Part shown: piece by piece, positions 1 to 9,283 of the stretch
Layout: each line of letters opens with the position of its first letter
Position numbering within the stretch: the first letter of the stretch is position 1
Assembly (NCBI RefSeq): GCF_004022265.1
Contig: NZ_SAVB01000003.1
Span: 1-64,000 of the forward strand
DNA from: Paenirhodobacter ferrireducens
GTDB taxonomy: Bacteria > Pseudomonadota > Alphaproteobacteria > Rhodobacterales > Rhodobacteraceae
Reading direction: 5' to 3'
DNA: 64,000 nt
The notes under the pieces: model-generated
The model's database searches: none
Seen by the model: only the letters and a program-made list of their open reading frames with translations
Told to the model about the DNA's origin: nothing
Position numbers and translations under genes: made by a program

Positions 1-44
1 ACGCGAGCCTTGAAGCCCGCGTCGTGATTTCTGCGTTTCGACAT
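1..44 (-). CDS. IS3-family transposase OrfA, N-terminal fragment (runs off left edge)
   Basis: Read leftwards from an ATG at 44-42, the sequence encodes MSKRRNHDAGFKARV before the window ends. This opening is typical of OrfA (helix-turn-helix subunit) of IS3-type elements, which begin with an SK-RR-N run followed by F-K-A-R-V. A GAGGAG ribosome-binding site lies just upstream of the ATG. Only 15 residues are visible, so the subgroup and whether the element is intact cannot be told. It probably transposes by copy-out/paste-in with an OrfB fusion made by frameshifting, as is usual in the family. Confidence 0.75.
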   Translation of the reverse strand, partial: MSKRRNHDAGFKAR

Positions 45-125
45 GTTCTGATCTCCTCGTTCTTGGAGACCAGCAGACGTCAGATCGTAGCTTCCGTCAC
101 TGTCCAATTTTCGGGGAGGTGCTCA
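1..125 (-). mobile_element. Right-hand end of an IS3-like insertion sequence
   Basis: The transposase start lies about 60-80 bases from the apparent element end, as in IS3 elements. Two candidate outer ends with the family's terminal TG/CA are visible: TGGACAGTGACGG (minus strand from 106) and TGAGCACCTCCCCG (minus strand from 125). Immediately beyond, a permease reading frame starts abruptly. The other end lies outside the window, so target duplication cannot be checked. Confidence 0.65.
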
Positions 126-301
126 GGTATGCGGTGGTGCCGCGCCTTGCCGCAAGCCTTGCCGCCGTCGCGCAGCTCTCAGTGCCGGTGCTGGCCGCCC
201 TTGGCGGAGCGCTGCTCCTCGCCGAGGTGCCGGGGCCGCGCTTCTGGGCAGCGGCGGTGCTGGTTCTGGGAGGCATCGCGCTGTCGCTGCGCAAGGGCTA
301 G
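119..301 (+). pseudogene. DMT/EamA permease, C-terminal remnant cut by the IS element
   Basis: About 60 codons ending at a stop at 299-301 encode the last two transmembrane helices of an EamA-type drug/metabolite transporter: RYAVVPRL, then a hydrophobic helix around ALGGALLLAE, then AAVLVLGGIALSL and a short basic tail (RKG). EamA proteins are usually near 290-300 residues with ten helices, so roughly 80% is missing. The frame enters from the IS end with no permease sequence upstream, which is why disruption is called instead of a short gene. The GTG at 119 is not a credible native start. Confidence 0.7.
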
Positions 302-334
302 GGGCGCTGCCCCTCTGGGCCTGCGGCCCATTCA

Positions 335-392
335 CCCCGAGGTATTTTGAGCAAGATGAAAGCCTCTTCATCTTGCCTGAAATACCTCGGGG
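335..392. repeat. Dispersed palindromic repeat, copy 1
   Basis: An imperfect 58-base palindrome has arms CCCCGAGGTATTTTGAGCAA and its near complement ending in AATACCTCGGGG, meeting around AAGATGAA/TTCATCTT. The same arms recur at 49407-49496 and 61412-61480, always between genes. It lies between the permease remnant and purK, where it would form a strong hairpin in either transcript. Confidence 0.8.
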
Positions 393-393
393 T

Positions 394-410
394 CCGGGGC
401 AGAGCCCCGG
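394..410. terminator. Hairpin just past the purK stop
   Basis: A perfect stem CCGGGGC-aga-GCCCCGG sits 3 bases beyond the purK stop codon and next to repeat copy 1. There is no clear T-tract, so it may act with the neighbouring palindrome as an RNA-stabilising or transcription-ending structure. Confidence 0.45.
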
Positions 411-413
411 CGC

Positions 414-1478
414 TCAGAGCACGCGGTTGACGTGGCCCATCTTGCGACCGGGCTTGGCCTCGGCCTTGCCGTAAAGATGGATCTGTGTGCGCGGCTCCTT
501 CGCCAGCGCCGGCACCTGCGCGACATCGTCGCCGATCAGGTTCAGCATCTCGACATCGGCATAGCGGCTGCCGTCGCCAAGCGGCCATCCGGCAAGCGCG
601 CGGATGTGTTGTTCGAACTGGTCGACGGTGCAGCCTGCCTGCGTCCAGTGGCCCGAGTTGTGGACCCGCGGCGCGATCTCGTTCACCAGCAGGCCCTTCG
701 GCGTGACGAAAAGCTCGACCCCCAGAACGCCGACGTAATCGAGCGCGTTGAGGATCTTCGCGGCGATCAGCACCGCATCCGAACGCAGCGCGGGCGAGAC
801 CCGCGCCGGCACCGTGGTGGTGTGCAGGATCCCGTTGCGGTGCACGTTCTCGCCCGGATCGAAGCAGGAGACGGAACCGTCAAGGCCGCGCGCCGCGATC
901 ACCGAGATCTCGCAGCTGAACTCGACGAAGCCCTCGAGCACGGCGGGCGCGCCCGCCATTGCGGCAAGCGCTGCCGGAGCGTCTTCGGGCGCTTTGATCC
1001 GCGCCTGGCCCTTGCCGTCATAGCCGAGCCGGGTGGTCTTGAGGATCGAGGGCGTGCCGATCGTGGCGAGCGCCGCCTCGAGCGAGGCCATGTCCTCGAC
1101 CGCGGCCCAGGGGGCGGTGGCAAGGCCGATCCCGTTCAGGAAGGCCTTCTCCTGCAGCCGGTCCTGCGAGATCGCCAGTGCCCGGCGGTTCGGGTGGATC
1201 GGGCGCAGCCGCTCGATCAGGTCAAGCGCGGCGGTCGGGATATTCTCGAATTCATAGGTCACAACGTCGACGCTTTCCGCAAAGGCGGTCAGTGCGGCCT
1301 CGTCCTCGTAAGGCGCGGTCGTCACCTTCCAGGCAACCTGACCTGCCGACGGCTCGGCGCCGGGTTCGAAGATGTGGCAGCGAAAGCCGAGGCGCGAGGC
1401 CGCGACCGAGAGCATGCGGCCAAGCTGGCCGCCGCCGAGAATGCCGATGGTGGCGCCGGGTTTCAGGGTCTCAGTCAT
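414..1478 (-). CDS. purK: 5-(carboxyamino)imidazole ribonucleotide synthase PurK
   Basis: This is an ATP-grasp ligase that carboxylates AIR to N5-CAIR with ATP and bicarbonate in de novo purine synthesis (cytosolic, 354 aa). Near the N-terminus it carries [12 protein letters not shown], followed by the typical [14 protein letters not shown] strand and the ATP-grasp core with [13 protein letters not shown] and [13 protein letters not shown]. The frame extends upstream to 1562, but that part lies inside purE. The ATG at 1478 ([12 protein letters not shown]) matches the family N-terminus and gives an 8-base overlap with purE, implying translational coupling. Confidence 0.95.
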   Translation of the reverse strand: MTETLKPGATIGILGGGQLGRMLSVAASRLGFRCHIFEPGAEPSAGQVAWKVTTAPYEDEAALTAFAESVDVVTYEFENIPTAALDLIERLRPIHPNRRALAISQDRLQEKAFLNGIGLATAPWAAVEDMASLEAALATIGTPSILKTTRLGYDGKGQARIKAPEDAPAALAAMAGAPAVLEGFVEFSCEISVIAARGLDGSVSCFDPGENVHRNGILHTTTVPARVSPALRSDAVLIAAKILNALDYVGVLGVELFVTPKGLLVNEIAPRVHNSGHWTQAGCTVDQFEQHIRALAGWPLGDGSRYADVEMLNLIGDDVAQVPALAKEPRTQIHLYGKAEAKPGRKMGHVNRVL

Positions 1479-1956
1479 CTTGCGGCTCGTCGGGAATGGA
1501 AGCGGAAAGGGCGGCGCGCCAGGCGTCGAGACGGACGGCGAGCGCGGGGTCGGAGATCGCAAGGATGCCGGCGGCCATCAGCCCGGCATTCGCCGCACCC
1601 GCGGCGCCGATCGCCATGGTGGCGACGGGGAAGCCCTTCGGCATCTGCACGATCGAATAGAGGCTGTCGACGCCCGAGAGTGCCTTCGTCTGCACCGGCA
1701 CGCCGATCACCGGCACGCGGGTCTTCGAGGCCATCATGCCCGGCAGATGCGCGGCCCCGCCGGCGCCGGCGATGATGACATGGAGCCCGCGCTCGACCGC
1801 GGTCTTGCCATAGCTCCAGAGTCGGTCGGGGGTGCGGTGGGCCGAGACGATCTTCTTCTCGTAGGGAACGCCGAGCTCGTCGAGCACCGCCGCCGCCTCG
1901 CGCATGGTCGCCCAGTCGGACTGGCTGCCCATGATGATTCCCACTTTCACGCTCAT
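1471..1956 (-). CDS. purE: N5-carboxyaminoimidazole ribonucleotide mutase PurE
   Basis: This enzyme converts N5-CAIR, the product of PurK, to CAIR in purine biosynthesis. The 161-aa protein has the class I PurE signatures: GSQSDW at residues 10-15 (phosphate binding), SAHRTP at about 38-43 with the catalytic histidine, and [11 protein letters not shown] further on. Length is normal for bacterial PurE. It overlaps purK by 8 bases and follows the DUF465 gene by 82 bases on the same strand, so the three are probably co-transcribed. Confidence 0.96.
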   Translation of the reverse strand: MSVKVGIIMGSQSDWATMREAAAVLDELGVPYEKKIVSAHRTPDRLWSYGKTAVERGLHVIIAGAGGAAHLPGMMASKTRVPVIGVPVQTKALSGVDSLYSIVQMPKGFPVATMAIGAAGAANAGLMAAGILAISDPALAVRLDAWRAALSASIPDEPQDD

Positions 1957-2038
1957 CGCCGCCCTCGCTGTTGTCGCGCGGGCACTATAGGCGGCGGGCC
2001 CGGAACGGCAAGGGGGGCGGGCGGGGCAGGGGCCGCCA

Positions 2039-2269
2039 TCAGGCGATGATGTCGGGGGTGAGGCGGTCCTCGATCCGGGCGATCTGGTCCTTGAGCGACA
2101 ATTTCTGCTTCTTCAGCCGCACGATGCGCAGCTGGTCGGGGTGGCCGGTGTCGACAAGCGCCGCGATCGCCTCGTCGAGGTCGCGATGTTCGCGCCGCAG
2201 CACGGCAAGCTTCAGCTGCAGCACTTCTTCGGTGTTCATCTCGACGGGGGCATCGCTGTGGGCGTTCAT
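2039..2269 (-). CDS. DUF465 (YdcH-like) small coiled-coil protein
   Basis: A 76-aa charged, largely helical protein with the DUF465/YdcH pattern: [22 protein letters not shown], then [22 protein letters not shown]. Members form short antiparallel helical hairpins and have no established function. The frame is open up to 2488, but the ATG at 2269 (MNAHSDAP) is the sensible start, because upstream residues are shadow sequence across the divergent hsp20 promoter. It is probably the first gene of the purE-purK unit. Confidence 0.85.
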   Translation of the reverse strand: MNAHSDAPVEMNTEEVLQLKLAVLRREHRDLDEAIAALVDTGHPDQLRIVRLKKQKLSLKDQIARIEDRLTPDIIA

Positions 2270-2403
2270 GTCCGGCTTTCGGGCTTCTGACTGGCTCTGG
2301 CTTGCAAGGCGCGCGGGCGACTCGGCCCCCGGCTGAGGACAAATATAGCAATTCCTTGCGGTTGCGGGGAAAAATTCGCGGTGCGCCCCGGCGGCATGAC
2401 CCC

Positions 2404-2432
2404 CTTGCAGCTGCGGCATCGCCTGCCCATAT
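2404..2432 (+). promoter_or_regulatory. Predicted sigma-32 (RpoH) promoter of hsp20
   Basis: CTTGCAG (2404-2410), a 14-base spacer and GCCCATAT (2425-2432) closely match the heat-shock consensus CTTGAAA-N(11-16)-CCCCATNT. It lies 67 bases before the hsp20 ATG, giving a leader of roughly 60 bases. The assignment follows from the consensus and the gene's heat-shock family; no start site is known here. Confidence 0.7.
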
Positions 2433-2499
2433 CTGTGCGGAACGGGTTGCCGCAGCGCGGGGCCCGCAACCGCAATGTCGCTGATCAAGGGCTTGCCTG

Positions 2500-2913
2500 A
2501 TGACGAAACTGAGCTTTGGCGCGCATCCCTACCTGCTGGGCTTCGACCAGCTGGAGCGCCTTGTCGAGCGGACGGCCAAGTCCGGCTCCGACTCCTATCC
2601 GCCCTACAACATCGAACAGAACGGCCCCGACGCCTTCCGCATCACCCTCGCGGTGGCGGGCTTCGCCGAGGATGACCTCGCGATCACCATGGAGGACCGG
2701 GCGCTGGTGATCCGCGGCCGACAGGCCGACGATCTGGGCGAGCGGATTTTCCTGCACCGCGGCATCGCCGCACGCGCCTTCCAGCGCAGCTTCGTGCTGG
2801 CGGACGGTGTCGAGGTGGCGGGGGCGGGGCTCGAGAACGGGTTGCTGCATGTCGATCTGAAGCGGGTGATGCCCGATCCGGTGGTGCAGTCGATCCCGAT
2901 CCGGCGGCGGTGA
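2500..2913 (+). CDS. Small heat-shock protein, Hsp20/IbpA family
   Basis: A 137-aa alpha-crystallin-domain holdase that binds unfolding proteins in the cytosol. The N-terminus (GAHPYLLGFDQLERLVERTAK) matches the IbpA-type arm. The beta-sandwich runs about residues 30-125 with PPYNIEQ, ITLAVAGFAEDDLAITME, FLHRGIAARAFQRSFVLADGVEV and the conserved A-x-L-E-N-G-L-L near 115. A short C-terminal tail ends in IPIRRR, resembling the I-x-I oligomerisation motif. A sigma-32-like promoter precedes it and a DUF1150 gene follows after 21 bases, an arrangement common in Rhodobacteraceae. Confidence 0.93.
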   Translation: MTKLSFGAHPYLLGFDQLERLVERTAKSGSDSYPPYNIEQNGPDAFRITLAVAGFAEDDLAITMEDRALVIRGRQADDLGERIFLHRGIAARAFQRSFVLADGVEVAGAGLENGLLHVDLKRVMPDPVVQSIPIRRR

Positions 2914-2934
2914 ACATCAGGCAAGGAGGCTGAA

Positions 2935-3162
2935 ATGGACACGAGATTTGATTTCGGCACGGAGACGGGCGAGCGCATCGTCTATGTCCGGCCGGTGGCG
3001 GTGGCAGAGCTGCCAGAAGAGATCCAGGCGCAGGCGGCGGGGCTGACTCAGCTTTACGCGCTGTGTGACGCGAATGGCGAGCGGCTTGCCCTCGTCAAGG
3101 ATCGCTGGATGGCCTTTGCGCTGGCGCGCGAGAACGAGGTGCAGGCGGTTAACGTGCACTGA
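2935..3162 (+). CDS. DUF1150 family small protein
   Basis: A 75-aa acidic protein of the alphaproteobacterial DUF1150 family. Recognisable parts are YVRPVAVAELPEEI and the C-terminal half ALCDANGERLALVKDRWMAF with the invariant-looking A-x-x-N-E. Its function is unknown. It follows hsp20 with a good AAGGAGG ribosome-binding site and probably shares its transcript, so it may be heat-induced. A bidirectional terminator follows. Confidence 0.85.
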   Translation: MDTRFDFGTETGERIVYVRPVAVAELPEEIQAQAAGLTQLYALCDANGERLALVKDRWMAFALARENEVQAVNVH

Positions 3163-3207
3163 GCCGGGGGCGGGGCCTCGTCCCCGAAATCCGGGCGGAA
3201 AAGCGAA

Positions 3208-3232
3208 ACGCCCCGGCGCAGGCCGGGGCGTT
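3208..3232. terminator. Bidirectional rho-independent terminator (hsp20 operon / sat-cysC)
   Basis: Perfect stem AACGCCCCGGC-gca-GGCCGGGGCGTT lies between two converging transcription units. It is strong in both directions, although the flanking T-runs are short. Confidence 0.8.
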
Positions 3233-3255
3233 CGTCATTTCGGGGAGCCTGCGGC

Positions 3256-4962
3256 TCAGGCCTTGATCAGACCCATCGATTCGAGCTTCAGGATCACCTG
3301 ATGCGCGCAGTGGTCGACGTCGACGCCGGTGGTGTCGACGCGCAGCTCGGGGGTGGCGGGCGCTTCATAGGGGTCCGAGATCCCGGTGAACTCCTTGATC
3401 TTGCCTTCGCGGGCGAGCTTGTAGAGACCCTTGCGGTCGCGCGCTTCACATTCCTCGAGCGAGGTGGCGACGTGGACCTCGACGAAGGCGCCGTAGGCCT
3501 CGATCATCTCGCGCACGGCGCGACGGGTCGCGGTGTAGGGCGCGATCGGGGCGCAGATCGCGATGCCGCCGTTCTTGGTGATCTCGGAGGCGACATAGCC
3601 GATGCGCTTGATGTTGATGTCGCGGTGCTCTTTCGAGAAGCCGAGCTCCGAGGACAGGTGCTTGCGCACCACGTCGCCGTCGAGCAGGGTCACCGGGCGG
3701 CCGCCCATTTCCATCAGCTTGACCATCAGCGCGTTGGCGATCGTCGACTTGCCCGAGCCGGAGAGGCCGGTGAAGAACACGGTGAAGCCCTGCTTCGAGC
3801 GCGGCGGCGAGGTGCGGCGCAGTTCGGTCACGACTTCCGGGAAGGAGAACCATTCCGGAATGTCGAGGCCTTCACGCAGGCGGCGGCGCAGTTCGGTGCC
3901 CGAGATGTCGAGCACGGTGCAGCCTTCCGGCACCTCGTTCGCGGGGTAGTACTGGGCCTTCTCCTGCACATAGACCATGTGCTTGAAGTCGACCATGGTG
4001 ACGCCGATTTCCTCTTCGTATTTCTTGAAGAGTTCCTGCGCGTCATAGGGGCCGTAGAAGTCCTTGCCGGCGCTGTTCTTGCCCGGGCCGGCGTGGTCGC
4101 GGCCGACGATGAAGTGGGTGACGCCGTGGTTGCGGCGGATCAGCCCGTGCCAGACGGCTTCGCGCGGGCCGGCCATGCGCATGGCAAGGTTCAGAAGCGA
4201 CATCGTCGTGGTCGACTGCGGGTATTTGTCGAGCACCGCTTCGTAGCAGCGCACGCGGGTGAAGTGGTCGACGTCGCCGGGCTTCGTCATGCCGACGACC
4301 GGATGGATCAGCAGGTTCGCCTGCGCCTCACGCGCAGCGCGGAAGGTCAGTTCCTGGTGCGCACGGTGCAGCGGGTTGCGGGTCTGGAAGGCGACGATCT
4401 TCTGCCAGCCGAGCTTGCGGAAATAGGCCCGCAGTTCGTTCGGCGTGTCGCGACGGGCTTTGAAGTCGTAATGCACCGGCGGCTGGATGCCGGTGATCGG
4501 GCCGCCGAGATAGACCGCGCCTGCGGTGTTGTGCAGGTAGTTCACCGCCGGATGGGCGAGGTCGTCGGCGCCGAAGACCTTGGCGGCCTCGTTGGCCTTG
4601 TTCGGCACCCATTTGTCGGTGACCGACAGGATCGCGAGGATCACGCCTTCCTGGTCGCGCAGCGCGATGTCGGTGCCGGGCTCGATGCCGTCGGCGAATT
4701 TCTCGTTGACGTCGAGGGTGATCGGCATCGGCCAGAGCGCCCCGTTGGCGAGGTGCATGTCCTCGACGACGCAGTTGTAATCCTCTTCGCTCAGGAAGCC
4801 CTTGAGCGGGTAGAAACCGCCGTTCATCAGCAGCTCGAGGTCACAGATCTGCCGCGGCGTCAGGTCCCACGAAACGAGGTTGCCGGCCTCGATCTTCAGC
4901 TTCTGCGCGGATTCATGGGAAACATAGAGCTCCGGGATCGGGGCGAGATTGGGGAGGGACAT
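3256..4962 (-). CDS. Bifunctional sulfate adenylyltransferase / adenylylsulfate kinase (Sat-CysC fusion)
   Basis: This protein activates sulfate in two steps: ATP sulfurylase makes APS, and APS kinase phosphorylates it to PAPS for assimilation. Residues 1-390 are a homo-oligomeric-type Sat with QTRNPLHRAH (193-202) and GRDHAGPG (287-294), the two nucleotide-binding signatures. Residues about 391-568 are APS kinase with Walker A GLSGSGKST (399-407), followed by LDGDVVRKHLSSELGFS. The single-chain Sat contrasts with the CysD/CysN pair of enterobacteria. The frame is open to 5106, but ATG 4962 (MSLPNLAPIPELYVSH) is the family-like start. It is monocistronic, convergent with the hsp20 unit. Confidence 0.95.
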   Translation of the reverse strand: MSLPNLAPIPELYVSHESAQKLKIEAGNLVSWDLTPRQICDLELLMNGGFYPLKGFLSEEDYNCVVEDMHLANGALWPMPITLDVNEKFADGIEPGTDIALRDQEGVILAILSVTDKWVPNKANEAAKVFGADDLAHPAVNYLHNTAGAVYLGGPITGIQPPVHYDFKARRDTPNELRAYFRKLGWQKIVAFQTRNPLHRAHQELTFRAAREAQANLLIHPVVGMTKPGDVDHFTRVRCYEAVLDKYPQSTTTMSLLNLAMRMAGPREAVWHGLIRRNHGVTHFIVGRDHAGPGKNSAGKDFYGPYDAQELFKKYEEEIGVTMVDFKHMVYVQEKAQYYPANEVPEGCTVLDISGTELRRRLREGLDIPEWFSFPEVVTELRRTSPPRSKQGFTVFFTGLSGSGKSTIANALMVKLMEMGGRPVTLLDGDVVRKHLSSELGFSKEHRDINIKRIGYVASEITKNGGIAICAPIAPYTATRRAVREMIEAYGAFVEVHVATSLEECEARDRKGLYKLAREGKIKEFTGISDPYEAPATPELRVDTTGVDVDHCAHQVILKLESMGLIKA

Positions 4963-5074
4963 TACTGGACCTGTCTGATTGACGTGAAATGCCGAAAGAA
5001 CACCGATGGCATCCTGCGCGGGCCTTAGCGTGCAAAGCGCGCTTGTGGCAAGCATCGGGGAAAGGAGCAGCGGA

Positions 5075-5097
5075 AAAAAGCCGATTTTTGGGCTTTT
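5075..5097 (-). terminator. Rho-independent terminator of trxB
   Basis: Read on the minus strand, the stem AAAAGCC-CAAAAATC-GGCTTTT is followed by a run of T. It lies about 75 bases past the trxB stop and before the sat-cysC gene. Confidence 0.7.
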
Positions 5098-5170
5098 CGG
5101 CACCATTTCGGGCCAAATTTCGCGATTTCAGGCGGGTGGGACCACAAATGTTCCCGCCCGCCCGACAGGT

Positions 5171-6785
<1,615 letters not shown>

Positions 6786-7067
6786 GCGCGGCCGTCGCGG
6801 GCCGGGGCGATTCGCCGGCCGGCCGCGGATCTGTGGCCCCGCCGTGCCCGGCCCCGGGAGCATCCGGCCGGCTGCTTCCAAATGCCACATGCCGGCGAGG
6901 CGCGCGCCCGCCGTCCGCGGGAGCCGGCGCCGCCTTCGGTCATCCGCCCCCTGTCGCAGCCTCCCCGGGACTGGAACGGCATGCGGACATGTGTGGGGGA
7001 GGTGCCCGGGGACCGCTCCGGAACGCCGCGGCGCCCGGTGCGGCCGGCCGGGCCCCTCGGGCCGGGA

Positions 7068-8171
7068 TCAGAAGGTCACACCGATGCGCAGTCCCGCGGC
7101 CCAGGCGGAGTTGCCGCTGAAGCGGCCGGCCAGGGCCTTGGCATCCCCGATGTCGACATAAGTCACGCCGCCGGAAATCCGGATCGTCTCCGAGGCCTGG
7201 TAGCTTGCCGCGAGGGCGATCGACTTGAAGCCGTCGGTCGGGCCGAGGTCGGGGACGAGGTCACCGCTGGTCTTCTCGTAGCCGAGCATCACCGCCCCGG
7301 ACCAGACGTCGTTGAACTTGCGGCCGAGGCCGAGGTTCAGCGTCGTGGTGTTCGACGCATAGCTGACGAGCGGGCCGAACGGCTGCGAGGTCAGCGGGTT
7401 GATCGCCGCGGCATAGGCTGGGGGCGCGATTTCGAACTGCGTCCAGTGCACCCAACGCACCGACCCCAGCAGCAATGTCCGGGGGGAGAGGCCGGTCTGG
7501 AACTCGAGATTGACCGATTCCGGCACCGTCATCGAAAACCCGTCCGAAATGGTGGCGGCGCCGAACCGTTCGGTCGCATCGAACCGGTGGGTGATCTTGG
7601 AATTGTAGGTCAGCGCGATCCGCGCCCCGATCTCTGGCTTTTCCCAGGCACCGCCGAGGACATAGCCGTAATCGGTCTCGGTCGATGTTTTCATCGTGTA
7701 GCCGGCAAGCGGCACTTCGGTGCGCCCCGAGGTCCGCACCGCCCGCAGCCCGCCATAGACCGAAAAGTTGTTCGCCATCTTGTAGCGCAGCAGTGTGGTG
7801 ACCGCGGCCGAGGTGATCTGCCCGGTCACTCCGCGCAACAGGTAGGTGCTGTCGTCGGGGTAATGCGACTTCGCGCCGATCGGCTCGTCGAGGATGATCG
7901 CCAGGTCGACCCGGTCGCCGAGCGGCTGCTTGTAACCGAGGCCGGCAGCCCCGAAGCCCGGCGTCACGTCGCCGGTTCCCGCGATCCCGGTCGTCATGCT
8001 GTCCAGCCCCGTCCCCGAAACGTCGGGGGCTACGCCGCCGGCGCTGATCTCGGCATAGCGGCCCTGTTCGAACAGGATGCCGACCGACTGGCTCGATCGC
8101 TCCACTCCGCCGGCCTGTGCGGCCCCTGCGGCGAGCATGACGGCGACGGCCGTCAGCATAATGTCCTTCAT
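7068..8171 (-). CDS. FadL/OmpP1/TodX-family outer-membrane transport protein
   Basis: This is a 367-aa predicted outer-membrane beta-barrel that lets hydrophobic substrates (fatty acids, aromatic hydrocarbons) enter. A signal peptide (about residues 1-20, ending AAGAAQA before GGVERSSQSVG) is followed by the family's N-terminal hatch segment. Repeated amphipathic strands end in the aromatic terminal residue F (GLRIGVTF), typical of BAM substrates. Start ATG 8171 has a GGAGGAA ribosome-binding site. It is the outermost gene of the aromatic island and lies downstream of the TetR gene on the same strand, so an aromatic uptake role is inferred from context; fatty-acid uptake remains possible. Confidence 0.88.
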   Translation of the reverse strand: MKDIMLTAVAVMLAAGAAQAGGVERSSQSVGILFEQGRYAEISAGGVAPDVSGTGLDSMTTGIAGTGDVTPGFGAAGLGYKQPLGDRVDLAIILDEPIGAKSHYPDDSTYLLRGVTGQITSAAVTTLLRYKMANNFSVYGGLRAVRTSGRTEVPLAGYTMKTSTETDYGYVLGGAWEKPEIGARIALTYNSKITHRFDATERFGAATISDGFSMTVPESVNLEFQTGLSPRTLLLGSVRWVHWTQFEIAPPAYAAAINPLTSQPFGPLVSYASNTTTLNLGLGRKFNDVWSGAVMLGYEKTSGDLVPDLGPTDGFKSIALAASYQASETIRISGGVTYVDIGDAKALAGRFSGNSAWAAGLRIGVTF

Positions 8172-8471
8172 TTTTCCTCCCTCCGTGCCCGAAGGCACCT
8201 CTCCCATGGCATGTGCCGCTCCCGGATGCGGCACCGCAGTGCGATGCCGGCAACCGCACCGGGGTCTCCCAGCGGCCTGTCCATGGGTAAGCCGTTTCGA
8301 TGATATTTTAAAGAAAATTAATTTTTGTGAATTATTTTGATATTTATGCCCAGCCGGACCGGCGCAGAGATCAGCAGCGGTCCGGCCGGGCAGATGTGCT
8401 GGTCGGCATGGCGCGTCTGCGGTGCAGGTCGCTTTTGAACAGCAGGGAAGATGGAGGCGCGCCGCAGAGGG
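8172..8471. other. Intergenic region with AT-rich promoter-like stretch upstream of the FadL-like gene
   Basis: This 300-base gap separates the TetR gene from the FadL-like gene (both minus). At 8303-8347 the base composition drops to about 20% GC around AAAATTAATTTTT, against about 65-70% elsewhere. On the minus strand this holds a plausible TTCACA / TAAAAT pair 15 bases apart facing the porin gene. The same AAAATTAATTTTT core occurs at about 11300 in the next promoter region. No small gene is evident. Confidence 0.5.
8348..8391. terminator. Long hairpin past the TetR gene
   Basis: A 14-base inverted repeat, GCCCAGCCGGACCG (8348-8361) and CGGTCCGGCCGGGC (8378-8391), has one mismatch. It lies 80 bases beyond the TetR stop, and on the minus strand it is followed by AT-rich sequence. 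It probably ends the TetR transcript before the porin promoter. Confidence 0.55.
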
Positions 8472-9131
8472 TCAGAGGTTGTGCGTCCGGGCGATCGCCT
8501 CGGCCGTCGCAATGGCCGTCTCGGTACGGGTCGCCGCGTCGTCCGGCGGGCTTCCAAGGGCGCGCAGGAGGGCACGCACGAGATCGGGAACCCCGGCCGC
8601 ATCAAGCGCGCCCCTCCCCAGCATCTGCGCCCCCTGCGCGACCATCGTCACCACGATCTGCGCGGCGAGGCCGGGCGCACCGACGGCAAGGCGCCCCGCA
8701 TCCCGGGCCTCGGCCAGGTCGTTGTGCAGCCGGGCCTGAACCGCCTGTGCGAAATCTGGCAATGCGGCAACGGCATGCGACACCAGCCGCGCCCGCGCCG
8801 GGGCCTGTGCCAGATCGCGCAGGAAAATCATGGTGACGGTCGCGATCCGCGTCAGCGGGTCGGACACGATTTCGAGCACGGCCTGATGGCGCTGCGCCAG
8901 CGCGTCGATGATCTCGTCGCCCAGCTCCGCCTCCAGCGTGTTCAGGTCGGGGAAATGCACGTAGAAGGTGCCCTTTGCGACCCCGGCGGCACGGGTCAAG
9001 ACCTCGACAGTGACCTGGGGCGCGGCCGGATCGGCATAACAGCCGCGTGCTGCCGCGAGGATCAGCGCGCGCGTACGCGCCCGCTTCTCGCGGCCGATCT
9101 CCGCCCGACGTTCCAGGTTCACCCGCGCCAT
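8472..9131 (-). CDS. TetR/AcrR-family transcriptional regulator
   Basis: A 219-aa regulator with the TetR DNA-binding domain at residues about 18-65: RALILAAARGCYADPAAPQ, then TVEVLTRAAGVAKGTFYVHFPD, where GTFYxHF is the family hallmark. The C-terminal all-helical ligand domain is divergent and hydrophobic, as expected for binding an aromatic effector. It sits between the FadL-like gene and the large FAD monooxygenase gene, all on the minus strand, and probably represses island genes. Overlapping ACGA/TCGT half-sites in the 11.2 kb intergenic region are a candidate operator. Confidence 0.9.
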   Translation of the reverse strand: MARVNLERRAEIGREKRARTRALILAAARGCYADPAAPQVTVEVLTRAAGVAKGTFYVHFPDLNTLEAELGDEIIDALAQRHQAVLEIVSDPLTRIATVTMIFLRDLAQAPARARLVSHAVAALPDFAQAVQARLHNDLAEARDAGRLAVGAPGLAAQIVVTMVAQGAQMLGRGALDAAGVPDLVRALLRALGSPPDDAATRTETAIATAEAIARTHNL

Positions 9132-9283
9132 CGAAGGCCCTTTTCGTCGCTTCGGTCCTGCACAGCGACCTGCCTGCAGAGCCGCCCCAGGTCAACCCCC
9201 GGCGACGTCCGGGCGCGGGGGGCCGCCCCCGGCTGTTGCCGGGGCGGGGGCTTCGGGGGGCCGTGGCCGGCCGGAGCCGGTCC

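Noticed and set aside
6786-7067. Possible gene between the Lrp regulator and the FadL-like gene
   Set aside because: The 282-base convergent gap is extremely GC-rich, with open frames in all directions but no start signal or recognisable product.
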